A stretch of DNA of 64,000 bases, taken from contig CAMKEG010000003.1 in assembly GCA_946411505.1 (NCBI GenBank), positions 1 through 64,000 of the forward strand, written 5' to 3'. Below are positions 17,818 to 25,361 of the stretch, in pieces. How positions within the stretch are numbered: position 1 is the first letter of the stretch; each line of letters begins with the position of its first letter. The notes beneath the pieces are model-generated. The model was not told the DNA's origin. It was given only the letters and a program-made list of their open reading frames with translations, and did not search any database. The DNA comes from an uncultured Treponema sp. GTDB lineage: Bacteria; Spirochaetota; Spirochaetia; Treponematales; Treponemataceae. A program made the position numbers and the translations under genes.

Positions 17818-18795
17818 TTATTCCTGAGCGATGACTTCATCAAAGAACTTTGAGTAGTCCGTGCGCTTGTCCTTGCTAAAGGCCATCGCCGCGCGCGGGT
17901 GCTGGTTCAAATAGCCTGTGACCAAGTAGGGAACGTCGTAGCCCCAAACAACTCCGTCCTTCTTAAGCTGCAGCATGTATTTTTCGATAAACTTGAGCGT
18001 TTCGTAAACCTTGTACTTGGGGTTTTTAAGGAAGGCCAAAAGGTTTTCCATAAAGCAGTTTCCGGCGCCGCGTCCCATTCCGTTGTAAGTCGCGTCAAGC
18101 CAGTCAACGCCGTCGCCGCAAGCTTCGATTGTGTTGGCAAAGGCCAGCTGCTGGTTGTTGTGCGCGTGGATTCCAAGCTGCTTGTTGTACTTGTCGGCGT
18201 ATTCCTTGTAGAGCGCGCAAATGCGCTGCATCTGTTCCGGGAAAATCGAGCCGTAGCTGTCGACGATGTAAATGCAGTCAACCGGCGACTGGCCTATCAT
18301 GTCAAGGGCCACTTTTATGTCGCCTTCCTGGGCGGTGCTGATTGCCATGATGTTGCAGCTTACTTCGTAGCCCTTCTTTTTTGCGTCTTCGATGATTTCC
18401 AAGGCTCCGGGAATTTGGTGAACGTAGCAAGCCACGCGGATTAGGTCCACGGGGCTTTCGCTTCTGGGACGAATGTCTTCCTTAAAGTCGCAGCGGCCAA
18501 CGTCGGCCATGACGGCAAGCTTGACCTTTTTGTCGGCGTTGTCGCCAATGACTTTAATTATGTCTTCGTCGTCGCAGAATTTCCATTTTCCGAATTTGGA
18601 TTTGTCAAAAAGTTTTTTGGAGGCCTTGTATCCGACTTCCATATAGTCGACGCCGGCTTCGATGTTTGTCTTGTAAAGCTCCTTTACGAATTCGTCGGTA
18701 AAGAAAAAATCGTTTACGATTCCGCCGTCGCGCAAGGTCGCGTCAATCACTCGGATTGATTCGCGAACGCCCATCAATGCAGATAGTTCTTTCAT
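17818..18795 (-). CDS. DRE-TIM metallolyase family aldolase
   Basis: A 325-residue TIM-barrel enzyme of the HMG-CoA lyase / 4-hydroxy-2-oxovalerate aldolase / isopropylmalate synthase superfamily. The signature is VIDATLRDGGIVNDFFF (general Arg-Asp) with metal histidines in GIHAHNNQQLAFANT and the late NGMGRGAGNC. Related aldolases act in surface-sugar or amino-acid-like pathways, but the substrate cannot be assigned. ATG 18795 is used. The frame also has a TTG at 18831, but that TTG is the -35 box of a strong promoter and the ATG sits at the predicted transcript start. Confidence 0.83.
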   Translation of the reverse strand: MKELSALMGVRESIRVIDATLRDGGIVNDFFFTDEFVKELYKTNIEAGVDYMEVGYKASKKLFDKSKFGKWKFCDDEDIIKVIGDNADKKVKLAVMADVGRCDFKEDIRPRSESPVDLIRVACYVHQIPGALEIIEDAKKKGYEVSCNIMAISTAQEGDIKVALDMIGQSPVDCIYIVDSYGSIFPEQMQRICALYKEYADKYNKQLGIHAHNNQQLAFANTIEACGDGVDWLDATYNGMGRGAGNCFMENLLAFLKNPKYKVYETLKFIEKYMLQLKKDGVVWGYDVPYLVTGYLNQHPRAAMAFSKDKRTDYSKFFDEVIAQE

Positions 18796-18802
18796 AAGAA
18801 TG

Positions 18803-18831
18803 ATACTATCAAAAGAAACAAAAATATTCAA
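18803..18831 (-). promoter_or_regulatory. Aldolase promoter, leaderless type
   Basis: Minus strand TTGAAT (18831-18826), 17 bases, TAGTAT (18808-18803), then seven bases to ATG 18795. No ribosome-binding site fits between. Confidence 0.75.
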
Positions 18832-18858
18832 GCGCGAGATGCGAAAGCATCCTGGCTT

Positions 18859-19530
18859 CTAGTGGACGCTGCATGTGTGCGCCATGTCGTTCAGCAATTC
18901 TATGCAGGGAACGGAGGCGAGGCCCGGCGTTTGGTCAAAGCGCAAGGTTGTGATTCCCGTGTGGCCAAAGTGAAAGAGCGCGCAAGTTTGCGGAAAGGGA
19001 ATGCCCAAGATGTGGCCGATGGCGGCGGAAGAGGAGCCTCCGTGGCTAAAGAGCGCGACGGTTTTGTCCTGTTTTTTCCCTTCTAGGGCGCGGTAGCCGT
19101 TGGCCGTCCGCTCAAGGCCCAAGTCCAAAAGCCACTTGTCAATGTTCTCTTCGATATTGCTTATGATTTTTGTTACGATGTTGTTCTTAAAGTAAGGGCC
19201 GTTTTTCCAGTCATGATCGTTTAGCGGAAGGTCAAGCCGCGCCATTTCGTTGGCGGTGAACCAAGGATGGCCGCCTTCAAAAAGGGCGGAGCCGTCCGCG
19301 CTTCCCCAGTCAAGCTCGCGCATGAAGTCCAAGATTTTTACGGGAAGGCCCGACAGTTCGTTAAAGGCGGCGGCGGTTTCCCGCGCGCGGCCAAGGGGCG
19401 ACGACCAAACTTCCTCAATGCCTTCCGACATAAGGCGCTTTGCGGCGGCCTGGGCTTGCAGCTTTCCCTTGGGCGTAAGGCAGTCCAGCTCGTAGTTTGG
19501 CTCTCCGTGACGGATGAACATGATTCTCAT
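18859..19530 (-). CDS. Histidine phosphatase family protein
   Basis: A 223-residue phosphoglycerate-mutase-like phosphatase. The N-terminal catalytic RHG is in MRIMFIRHGEPNYEL, the second His in ALFSHGGSSSAAIG, and SSPLGRARETA is conserved. The substrate is unknown. ATG 19530 is chosen by family fit and by AAGGCGG upstream. It lies 11 bases after znuB, so it is the third gene of the metal-transporter operon, an unusual partner. Confidence 0.87.
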   Translation of the reverse strand: MRIMFIRHGEPNYELDCLTPKGKLQAQAAAKRLMSEGIEEVWSSPLGRARETAAAFNELSGLPVKILDFMRELDWGSADGSALFEGGHPWFTANEMARLDLPLNDHDWKNGPYFKNNIVTKIISNIEENIDKWLLDLGLERTANGYRALEGKKQDKTVALFSHGGSSSAAIGHILGIPFPQTCALFHFGHTGITTLRFDQTPGLASVPCIELLNDMAHTCSVH

Positions 19531-19541
19531 TTTATGCCGCC

Positions 19542-20399
19542 TTAATTTTTGGTCATGCGCTTTCTTGCAGTTCCTGCCGCGCAAAAGATTATGAATGCCG
19601 CCAAGTCCGCCGCGACGATTGTGCTTCCTACAGGAGTTCCCGCCACGATGGAAACCAAAAGGCCCGCGAGCGAGCAGACGACGCTCAAAATGGCGGAACA
19701 AATTGTCACCGACAAAAAGCTTCTAAAAAAACGCATCGCGCTTAGGGCGGGGAAAATAATCAGCGCGCTTATCAAAAGGCTTCCCACTAAATTCATGGCC
19801 AAGACAATTATGACCGCGATGATTACGGCCAGCAAAAGATTGTAGGCGCCTGCGTTTGTTCCGGCCGCCGCGGCAAAGTCCTGATCAAATGTTACGGCGA
19901 AAATCTTGTTGTAAAAAAACGCAAAGACCGCCACAACGATTACGGAGAGCGCGGCGCATAGGTGAACCTCGCCCTTGGTCAGCGTCAAAATCGACGTGCT
20001 TCCAAAAAGGGTGGAGCAGACGTCGCCGCTCAAATTGGCCGACGCGGAGAAAATGTTCATCAGCAAGTAGCCAAAGGCCAGGGCGCTTACGCTAAGCATG
20101 GCGATGGCGGCGTCTCCCTTTATGCGCGTCCTGTTCCCCGCGGCCAAAATCAAGATGGCGCTTAAAACCGTTAGCGGCAAAACCAAAAACATCGTGTTGT
20201 TGATTTTAAGAACGGTGGCGATTGAAAGCGCTCCAAAGGCCACGTGCGAAAGTCCGTCTCCGATAAAGGAAAATCGCTTTAAGACCAGCGTCACTCCCAA
20301 GAGGGAAGAGCAGAGGGAAATCAAAACGCCTACAATCAAGGCGTAGCGCACAAAGGGAAAAGAGAAGTATACCGAAAATTGCTCCATCAATTCCGTCAT
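19542..20399 (-). CDS. znuB: Metal ABC transporter permease (ZnuB/MntB-like)
   Basis: A 285-residue inner-membrane permease of the zinc/manganese ABC-3 family with about eight helices. Family segments are LGVTLVLKRFSFIGDGLSHVAFG near the N-terminus, GDAAIAMLS, and VGSLLISALIIFPALSA near the C-terminus. The start overlaps the znuC stop as ATGA. Metal specificity (Zn or Mn) cannot be told. No substrate-binding protein gene is adjacent. Confidence 0.9.
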   Translation of the reverse strand: MTELMEQFSVYFSFPFVRYALIVGVLISLCSSLLGVTLVLKRFSFIGDGLSHVAFGALSIATVLKINNTMFLVLPLTVLSAILILAAGNRTRIKGDAAIAMLSVSALAFGYLLMNIFSASANLSGDVCSTLFGSTSILTLTKGEVHLCAALSVIVVAVFAFFYNKIFAVTFDQDFAAAAGTNAGAYNLLLAVIIAVIIVLAMNLVGSLLISALIIFPALSAMRFFRSFLSVTICSAILSVVCSLAGLLVSIVAGTPVGSTIVAADLAAFIIFCAAGTARKRMTKN

Positions 20400-21085
20400 A
20401 GGCCGCCTCCGTTTTTTTGCTTCTTAAGGTATTCCTCTTTTGTTCCAAAGAAAATGTTGGCGCCGACATGAAGTATGTGGCTGGCGTCGTTGAGCGCCAC
20501 GTTGACGTCGTGGGAAATCATTATGATTGAGATGCCGTCATTTTTGTTGAGGCCTTTCACAAGCCTGTACATTTCTTCGGCGGCGTTGGGGTCAAGGCCT
20601 GTAATCGGCTCGTCAAGCAAGAGCATTTTTTGCGTCGCGCAAAGGGCGCGGGCAAGAAGGACTCGCTGCTGCTGGCCTCCGGAAAGTTCCCTGTAGCATC
20701 TTTTTGCCAGATGGAGAATGCCCAGCCTCTTCATGTTCTTGAAGGCTGTTTGCTTTTCGGACTTGTTGTAAAAGGGCCTGAATCCGGCGGAGGCTTGGCA
20801 GCCGGAAATCACGATTTCAAAAACGCTGGCCGGAAAGTCGCGCTGGACTTGCGTTTGCTGGGGAAGATATCCGATTTGATTTTTTTTAAGGCCGTCGCCA
20901 AAAGCTATCGATCCGTCAATCGCCTTTTGCAAGCCAAGAATTGTCCGCATCAGCGTGGTTTTTCCGCTTCCGTTTTCTCCGACAATGCAAAGATAGTCGC
21001 CGGCGTTGACGCAAAAGTTAAGGTTTTTTACGAGGATGTTTTTGTTGTAGCCAAGGCAAAGGTTTTTGCATTCCAAAAGGGACAT
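20396..21085 (-). CDS. znuC: Metal ABC transporter ATP-binding protein (ZnuC-like)
   Basis: A 229-residue ABC ATPase powering the permease encoded next. It has Walker A GENGSGKTT, the Q-loop LPQQTQ, the signature ELSGGQQQRVLLARAL, Walker B MLLLDEPITGLD and the switch His in MISHDV. An upstream in-frame ATG (21121) falls inside the promoter. ATG 21085 is seven bases after the -10 box and lacks a ribosome-binding site, so translation is probably leaderless. Confidence 0.92.
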   Translation of the reverse strand: MSLLECKNLCLGYNKNILVKNLNFCVNAGDYLCIVGENGSGKTTLMRTILGLQKAIDGSIAFGDGLKKNQIGYLPQQTQVQRDFPASVFEIVISGCQASAGFRPFYNKSEKQTAFKNMKRLGILHLAKRCYRELSGGQQQRVLLARALCATQKMLLLDEPITGLDPNAAEEMYRLVKGLNKNDGISIIMISHDVNVALNDASHILHVGANIFFGTKEEYLKKQKNGGGL

Positions 21086-21092
21086 TGAAAAG

Positions 21093-21121
21093 ATTATCCA
21101 AGAAAAAAGCGGGGCTGTCAA
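21093..21121 (-). promoter_or_regulatory. znuC operon promoter, leaderless type
   Basis: Minus strand TTGACA (21121-21116), exactly 17 bases, GATAAT (21098-21093), seven bases to ATG. This is the most consensus-like promoter in the window. Confidence 0.85.
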
Positions 21122-21127
21122 TACGAG

Positions 21128-21156
21128 TTGAACAAAAGGCGGATTTCTTCTATATT
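21128..21156 (+). promoter_or_regulatory. Promoter of the DUF368 gene, leaderless type
   Basis: TTGAAC (21128-21133), 17 bases, TATATT (21151-21156), then six bases to ATG 21163. It is back to back with the znuC promoter. Confidence 0.8.
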
Positions 21157-21162
21157 TAAATA

Positions 21163-22077
21163 ATGTTTGAGATTATAAAGACAGCGCTCATTGGAGTGGC
21201 GGTGGGAATGGCCAATGTCATACCGGGGGTTTCCGGCGGAACTTTGGCGGTCGTGTTCGGAATATATGACAAGTTCATAAACGCGATTACGTATGACATA
21301 AAAAAAATTTGGGCCAACCGCAAGTTTGTCCTTCCCCTTCTTTTGGGAATGCTTTGCGGCGTGCTTTTGTTCAGCGAGATGATTACCGCGCTTTACGAAA
21401 AGTTTCCGGCGCAGACGGACTTCTTTTTTACGGGCTTGATTTTGGGAAGCGTTCCTATGCTATTTGTCTACATGGTCAAGGACGAGTCTGGCGGCGCCGA
21501 CGCTTCCACGGAAAAGACGGAGAAGAAATTTGGCGCCGCTAAAATCGCCGGAATCGCGCTATGCGCTATTTTTGGCTTTGCGCTAATTCTTTTGTTCAAC
21601 TACCTTGAAAGTATTTATGTGGGTGAAAAAGACGCGCTCGGATATTTGCCGCCTTTGGGCGTTCCCCTTGCCGTTAGAATTTTTGTCGCCGGGCTTGTAG
21701 GCGCCGTGGCGATGGTGATTCCTGGAATTTCCGGCTCGCTGCTTATGCTGATTATGGGCGTATATCCGATTGTCATCACCAGCATTCCCGCCTTGTTGAA
21801 TCCGGAAACTTGCGTCCACGCCTTTTTCCTTTTGCTTCCTAACGGAATCGGCGTTCTTTTGGGAATCATCTGCGGCGCCAAGCTTATCGGCTGGCTTCTA
21901 AAAAAGTTTCCCAACAACACTTACGCGGTGATTTTTGGCCTTATCTGCGGTTCGGTTTTCGCCGTGTTCCCGGGCTTTGCGGCCGTCGACGGTTTTCTTA
22001 TGGCGGCGGCTTGCGCGCTTTGTCTTGTCGCGGGCGCCGCGCTGGCGTATTTCACTTCGCACTTTGCCAAGGCATAG
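21163..22077 (+). CDS. DUF368 membrane protein, PopT-like undecaprenyl-phosphate translocase
   Basis: A 304-residue integral membrane protein of the DUF368 family. The duplicated family motif is visible as NVIPGVSGGTLAVVFGIYDK (N-half) and VAMVIPGISGSLLMLIMGVY (C-half). Proteins of this family have been shown to recycle undecaprenyl phosphate across the membrane in other bacteria, which would link it to the mur genes; that function is inferred here from the family. It is transcribed alone from a leaderless-type promoter divergent from znuC. Confidence 0.85.
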   Translation: MFEIIKTALIGVAVGMANVIPGVSGGTLAVVFGIYDKFINAITYDIKKIWANRKFVLPLLLGMLCGVLLFSEMITALYEKFPAQTDFFFTGLILGSVPMLFVYMVKDESGGADASTEKTEKKFGAAKIAGIALCAIFGFALILLFNYLESIYVGEKDALGYLPPLGVPLAVRIFVAGLVGAVAMVIPGISGSLLMLIMGVYPIVITSIPALLNPETCVHAFFLLLPNGIGVLLGIICGAKLIGWLLKKFPNNTYAVIFGLICGSVFAVFPGFAAVDGFLMAAACALCLVAGAALAYFTSHFAKA

Positions 22078-22078
22078 C

Positions 22079-22283
22079 GGAAGTGATTTAAAATATTTTT
22101 GCCCGCTTTCGCGGGCAAAAATTGGGCCATGCGTCGCGTTCGCTCCGCTTGGCCTGTTGGAAATTATCATACATAACATTGTCCGCTAAAGCGGACAATG
22201 TTTGGGCCATACCTCGCGCAAGCGCTCGGTTTGGCCTGTTGGAAGTGATTAACGTGTAGTTTCTCACTTCGTTACGAAACTAC
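22079..22283. repeat. Array of hairpin units abutting tRNA-Ile
   Basis: Two units of about 80 bp (22079-22159, 22160-22239) are followed by the start of a third that contains the tRNA. Each begins GGAA, carries a perfect hairpin (GCCCGC/GCGGGC; TGTCCGC/GCGGACA; GTAGTTTC/GAAACTAC), and then GGGCCAT, the 3' acceptor sequence of the tRNA seen on the plus strand. Units one and two close with TTGGCCTGTTGGAA, resembling the tRNA 5' end and flank, but hold only a mini-hairpin in place of the tRNA body. Confidence 0.7.
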
Positions 22284-22356
22284 TGGGCCATCTAAGATTT
22301 GAACTTAGGACCAAAGGATTATGAGTCCTCTGCTCTAACCGCTGAGCTAATGGCCC
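22284..22356 (-). tRNA. tRNA-Ile (CAT anticodon, lysidine type)
   Basis: The cloverleaf has acceptor stem GGGCCAT/ATGGCCC, D-arm TAGCTCAGCGGTTAGAGC, anticodon loop CTCATAA (CAU) and T-loop TTCAAAT. The body resembles the tRNA-Ile2 class (AGCTCAGNGGTTAGAGCAG, ACTCATAATC) more than elongator Met. CCA is not encoded. Confidence 0.88.
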
Positions 22357-22449
22357 GAATTGGAATTCCATTCTATCAGAAAACGCGGGCTCTAGTCAAT
22401 ATGAAAAGCCGACGGATTTTATTTGCTGGCAAAATCGCAAAAACTGTGG

Positions 22450-22455
22450 TATAAT
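22450..22455 (+). promoter_or_regulatory. -10 box of the MATE-ATPase gene
   Basis: TATAAT at 22450-22455 lies 22 bases before the ATG, with AAAGGAG as ribosome-binding site. No good -35 is seen at 17 bases. Confidence 0.5.
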
Positions 22456-22476
22456 GGCGTGGTTAAAGGAGCCGTT

Positions 22477-24261
22477 ATGGGAAAAAGAAGCCAAGCCGCC
22501 ATCGCCAATGAAAAGACCATCGGAAAGTTGATGTTCAAGCTTTTGCCGGTGCAAGTTTTGCTTTGCGCCATTGTCGTATTGAACGGAATCGTTTCCAGCC
22601 TCTTTGCCAGCAATTGCATTGACATAAAGGCGATGAGCGCCGTGGGCCTTTACGCGCCAATCCTGATGCTTTTGGGCTCAATCAATTTGACGCTCGTGAG
22701 CGGCTCTACGATTTTGTGCGGCAAAATGATGGGCAGGAACGAAATCGAAAAGATGCGCGGAGTTTTTTCCCTTGACTTGACCGTGACCCTTTTAATCGGC
22801 GCTGTTTTTTCCGCCGCGCTTTTTGTCTTGGGCCGCTTTGGGCTTGTGGGTTTCATCGCGCGCGAGCCTGACCTGCGGCCGGACTTTTCTATTTATTTGC
22901 TTGGCCAGTCCGTCGGCGTGATTCCGTTTTTGCTGGGAAACCAATTGTCCTCTTTTCTTTCCTTGGAAAACAGAATGAAAAGAAATTTCTTTTCCAGCGT
23001 TTTGTATGTCGCCGTAAACTTGGCGCTGAACTACTTGTTCGTTCAAAAATACAGGATGGGTGTTTGGGGCCTTTCGTTGGCCACTTCGACGGGAGCGTGG
23101 ATTTACTTTTTGGCGCAAGCCCAAGCCTTTATGGCAAAGGGGAGCCAGTTTAAATTTTCGTTCAAGGACATCGCCGCGAAAGATTTGCTTCAAATCCTAA
23201 AAGTGGGATATCCCGGCGCCCTGTCAAACGGCTATCAAACGATTCGCGGCTTGGTGGTGAACTATTTGCTTGCCGCTTTTGTCGGAGCGGCGGGCCTTTC
23301 GGCTTTTTGCGCGGCCAACAGCCTTATGACTTTGGTTTGGTGCGTTCCCGCGGGAATGGTGGCCGTCTCCCGAATGGTCATGAGCGTAGGCCTTGGCGAC
23401 GAGGACCGGATGACGGTGGGCGACGTCATGCGCGTAATGTTCAAGAAATTCTGTTTGGTAAACCTTTTGCTCGGCGTCGTCATAATCATATTCGCAAAAG
23501 ATTTGGCCTACTTGTTCTATAAAGACGTCAATTCCGAAGTGTACATGATGACGGTTTGGGGCTTCAGGCTTTTGCCCTTGACCTTGGCTCCCGGCTCGAT
23601 TTTGCAGCACTTTGTATGCTACGGCCAAGCGTCCGGAAAAACTTTCCTTGTGCACGCGGCGTCTATTTTGGACGGCGTAGTTTTTGTGGCGGGATTCACC
23701 GCTTTGCTGATTCCCGCTTTTGGAATGAACAGCGTCTACATCGCGAACATTTTGAACGGAGTGTTTGTGCTTGTGTTCTTGGTGACTTACGCGATTTTCT
23801 GCAACAGGCGAGTTCTAAAAAGCGTGGAGGACCTTATGGTAATGCCGGACGCCTTTGGCGTTCCTGAAAGCGAGCGTTTGGACATGAGCGTGAAGTCGAT
23901 GGAGGACGTTGTCACAGTTTCCAAGCAGACGCAGGACTTTTGCCTTGAACGCGGCATAGACAGCCGGCGCGCTTTTTTGGCCGGCTTGTCCATGGAAGAG
24001 ATGGCCGGAAACATAATCGAGCACGGCTTTAGCAAGGACAATAAAAAGCATTCTTTGGAAATAAGGGTCGTCCACAAGGACGGTTCCGTTATTCTTCGCG
24101 CGCGCGACGACTGCGTCTCCTTTGACCCGCTTGAAAGATTGAAGGCTTCCGACCAAAACGACTTGGCGAAAAACGTCGGCCTAAAAATTGTAGTCAAGCT
24201 TGCCAAGAGCGTTGAATGGCAAAGCATTTTTGGAATGAACGTTCTTACAATAAAAATTTAA
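22477..24261 (+). CDS. MATE-like transporter fused to an RsbW-type ATPase domain
   Basis: A 594-residue fusion. Residues about 1-455 form a 12-helix MATE-type transporter (IGKLMFKLLPVQVLLCAIVV; WGLSLATSTGAWIYFLAQA; VGYPGALSNGYQTIRG). Residues about 470-594 are a histidine-kinase-like ATPase of the anti-sigma/RsbW type: the N-box GLSMEEMAGNIIEHG, RARDDCVSFDP, and GLKIVVKLAKSVEWQS with the terminal MNVLTI strand. A cytoplasmic ATPase tied to an ion-coupled transporter suggests nucleotide- or partner-controlled export, or a membrane-tethered anti-sigma switch. The substrate is unknown. ATG 22477 follows AAAGGAG. Confidence 0.83.
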   Translation: MGKRSQAAIANEKTIGKLMFKLLPVQVLLCAIVVLNGIVSSLFASNCIDIKAMSAVGLYAPILMLLGSINLTLVSGSTILCGKMMGRNEIEKMRGVFSLDLTVTLLIGAVFSAALFVLGRFGLVGFIAREPDLRPDFSIYLLGQSVGVIPFLLGNQLSSFLSLENRMKRNFFSSVLYVAVNLALNYLFVQKYRMGVWGLSLATSTGAWIYFLAQAQAFMAKGSQFKFSFKDIAAKDLLQILKVGYPGALSNGYQTIRGLVVNYLLAAFVGAAGLSAFCAANSLMTLVWCVPAGMVAVSRMVMSVGLGDEDRMTVGDVMRVMFKKFCLVNLLLGVVIIIFAKDLAYLFYKDVNSEVYMMTVWGFRLLPLTLAPGSILQHFVCYGQASGKTFLVHAASILDGVVFVAGFTALLIPAFGMNSVYIANILNGVFVLVFLVTYAIFCNRRVLKSVEDLMVMPDAFGVPESERLDMSVKSMEDVVTVSKQTQDFCLERGIDSRRAFLAGLSMEEMAGNIIEHGFSKDNKKHSLEIRVVHKDGSVILRARDDCVSFDPLERLKASDQNDLAKNVGLKIVVKLAKSVEWQSIFGMNVLTIKI

Positions 24262-24298
24262 TTTTAGCGCTTTTTAAAACGCCGGCGCTCCCGCGACT

Positions 24299-24694
24299 TC
24301 ACTTTACTTCGTTCTTTAAGCAGGAAGAGCAGCCGACTATCATCACGTGCTTTTTTCCTTGCGCCTTGTTGAAAAGGCGGGCGACCAAATGTCCGTCGGC
24401 CGGAATCGGCTTTGAGCAAACAGGACAAACGCGCTTTACTCCGGGTTGGCAAAGCGGATAGCAGTTTGGACAGCCTGTGATTACGCAGCGTTGGTCCGGA
24501 ACGTTCATCGGGCGAAAAACTTTGCTGTAAATGTTTTTTCCGTCGGCAAGTCCGGAGCCGCAGATTGGGCAGTTGACCAAAGCGCGTTTTTGCCCTTGCG
24601 GGGCGGGCGCTTTTTTTGTTTTCCGTCCTAACGCGAAGTAGGAGAGCGCGGCGATGAGAATGACTATTCCTAAAAGCGATAAAATAAATTCCAT
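24299..24694 (-). CDS. Membrane-anchored zinc-ribbon protein, unknown
   Basis: A 131-residue protein with one N-terminal membrane helix (FILSLLGIVILIAALSYFAL). It then has four CxxC pairs: NCPICG, GCPNCYP, VCPVCSKPI and GCSSC. These probably form two zinc ribbons on the cytoplasmic side. It is convergent with the MATE fusion gene. No function assigned. Confidence 0.7.
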   Translation of the reverse strand: MEFILSLLGIVILIAALSYFALGRKTKKAPAPQGQKRALVNCPICGSGLADGKNIYSKVFRPMNVPDQRCVITGCPNCYPLCQPGVKRVCPVCSKPIPADGHLVARLFNKAQGKKHVMIVGCSSCLKNEVK

Positions 24695-24706
24695 AAGTCT
24701 TTTGAC

Positions 24707-24735
24707 TTGATAATCTAAATAAAATGTTATATTAT
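24707..24735 (+). promoter_or_regulatory. Promoter of the exported-protein gene at 24777
   Basis: TTGATA (24707-24712), 17 bases, TATTAT (24730-24735), with a leader of about 35 bases and the ribosome-binding site TGGAGG. Confidence 0.65.
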
Positions 24736-24776
24736 TTATTTAAATAATTCAATATGGAATTTAATGGAGGTTCCAA

Positions 24777-25226
24777 ATGAAAAAATTTTTTATTGCCTTT
24801 GCCGTAGCCGCAATCGCCGTTGCCGGTTCTTTCGCCCAGGACGCCGTCGCTGACGCCATGGCCGCCGCCGAAGCCGCCCGCGAAGAAGTCCCCCAGTCAT
24901 TGCAGGGAACTTGGTACGACAAAAAGTATGACTGCAACTGGGTTTTCTCTTTGAACACAACGGAAAAGGCCCTCTGCAAGCTCGTTGACGCTTCAACTGG
25001 ACATGTCTACTACAAGTTCACTAAGGACAACGTTCAGAATTTCCAACAGAAGAATGACGTGACAAGCGGAGTCACAATTTCGTTCGAGTGCGCCGCCAAA
25101 AATCGCAAGTATGTGTTCAACAAGTCAATATCAGGAACGCTTGACCTTAACATTGACATTTACAACACAAGCTATGAGGAAAGGCACCAGGCTACAATCA
25201 CATTCAAAGGCGCTCAGATGGACTAA
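24777..25226 (+). CDS. Exported protein, unknown
   Basis: A 149-residue protein with signal peptide MKKFFIAFAVAAIAVAGSFA-QD, an Ala/Glu-rich helix, then a predicted beta-rich region (LQGTWYDKKYDCNWVFSL, GVTISFECA, ATITFKG). The opening LQGTW is reminiscent of lipocalin-like small barrels, which is only a resemblance. ATG 24777 follows GGAGG. It is monocistronic, with its own promoter and terminator. Confidence 0.75.
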   Translation: MKKFFIAFAVAAIAVAGSFAQDAVADAMAAAEAAREEVPQSLQGTWYDKKYDCNWVFSLNTTEKALCKLVDASTGHVYYKFTKDNVQNFQQKNDVTSGVTISFECAAKNRKYVFNKSISGTLDLNIDIYNTSYEERHQATITFKGAQMD

Positions 25227-25259
25227 GCGCAATCTCCATTTATAAAAGTATGCTGAACG

Positions 25260-25287
25260 AGGACGGCCGCGCGCCGTCCTTTTTTTG
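25260..25287 (+). terminator. Terminator after the exported-protein gene
   Basis: AGGACGGC (25260-25267) pairs with GCCGTCCT (25273-25280), followed by seven T. Confidence 0.9.
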
Positions 25288-25325
25288 TCCAAGACCAGTC
25301 GCAAGACAAAAATGGCAGCGGTTAG

Positions 25326-25354
25326 TGGACGCTAATCTTTTTTTATGTTATATT
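25326..25354 (+). promoter_or_regulatory. copA promoter, leaderless type
   Basis: TGGACG (25326-25331), 17 bases, TATATT (25349-25354), then seven bases to ATG 25362. No ribosome-binding site is present. Confidence 0.6.
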
Positions 25355-25361
25355 TAAAAAT

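Noticed and set aside
22079..22283. CRISPR-like array
   Set aside because: Only two to three units, with conserved ends but variable hairpins rather than identical repeats and unique spacers; no cas genes nearby.
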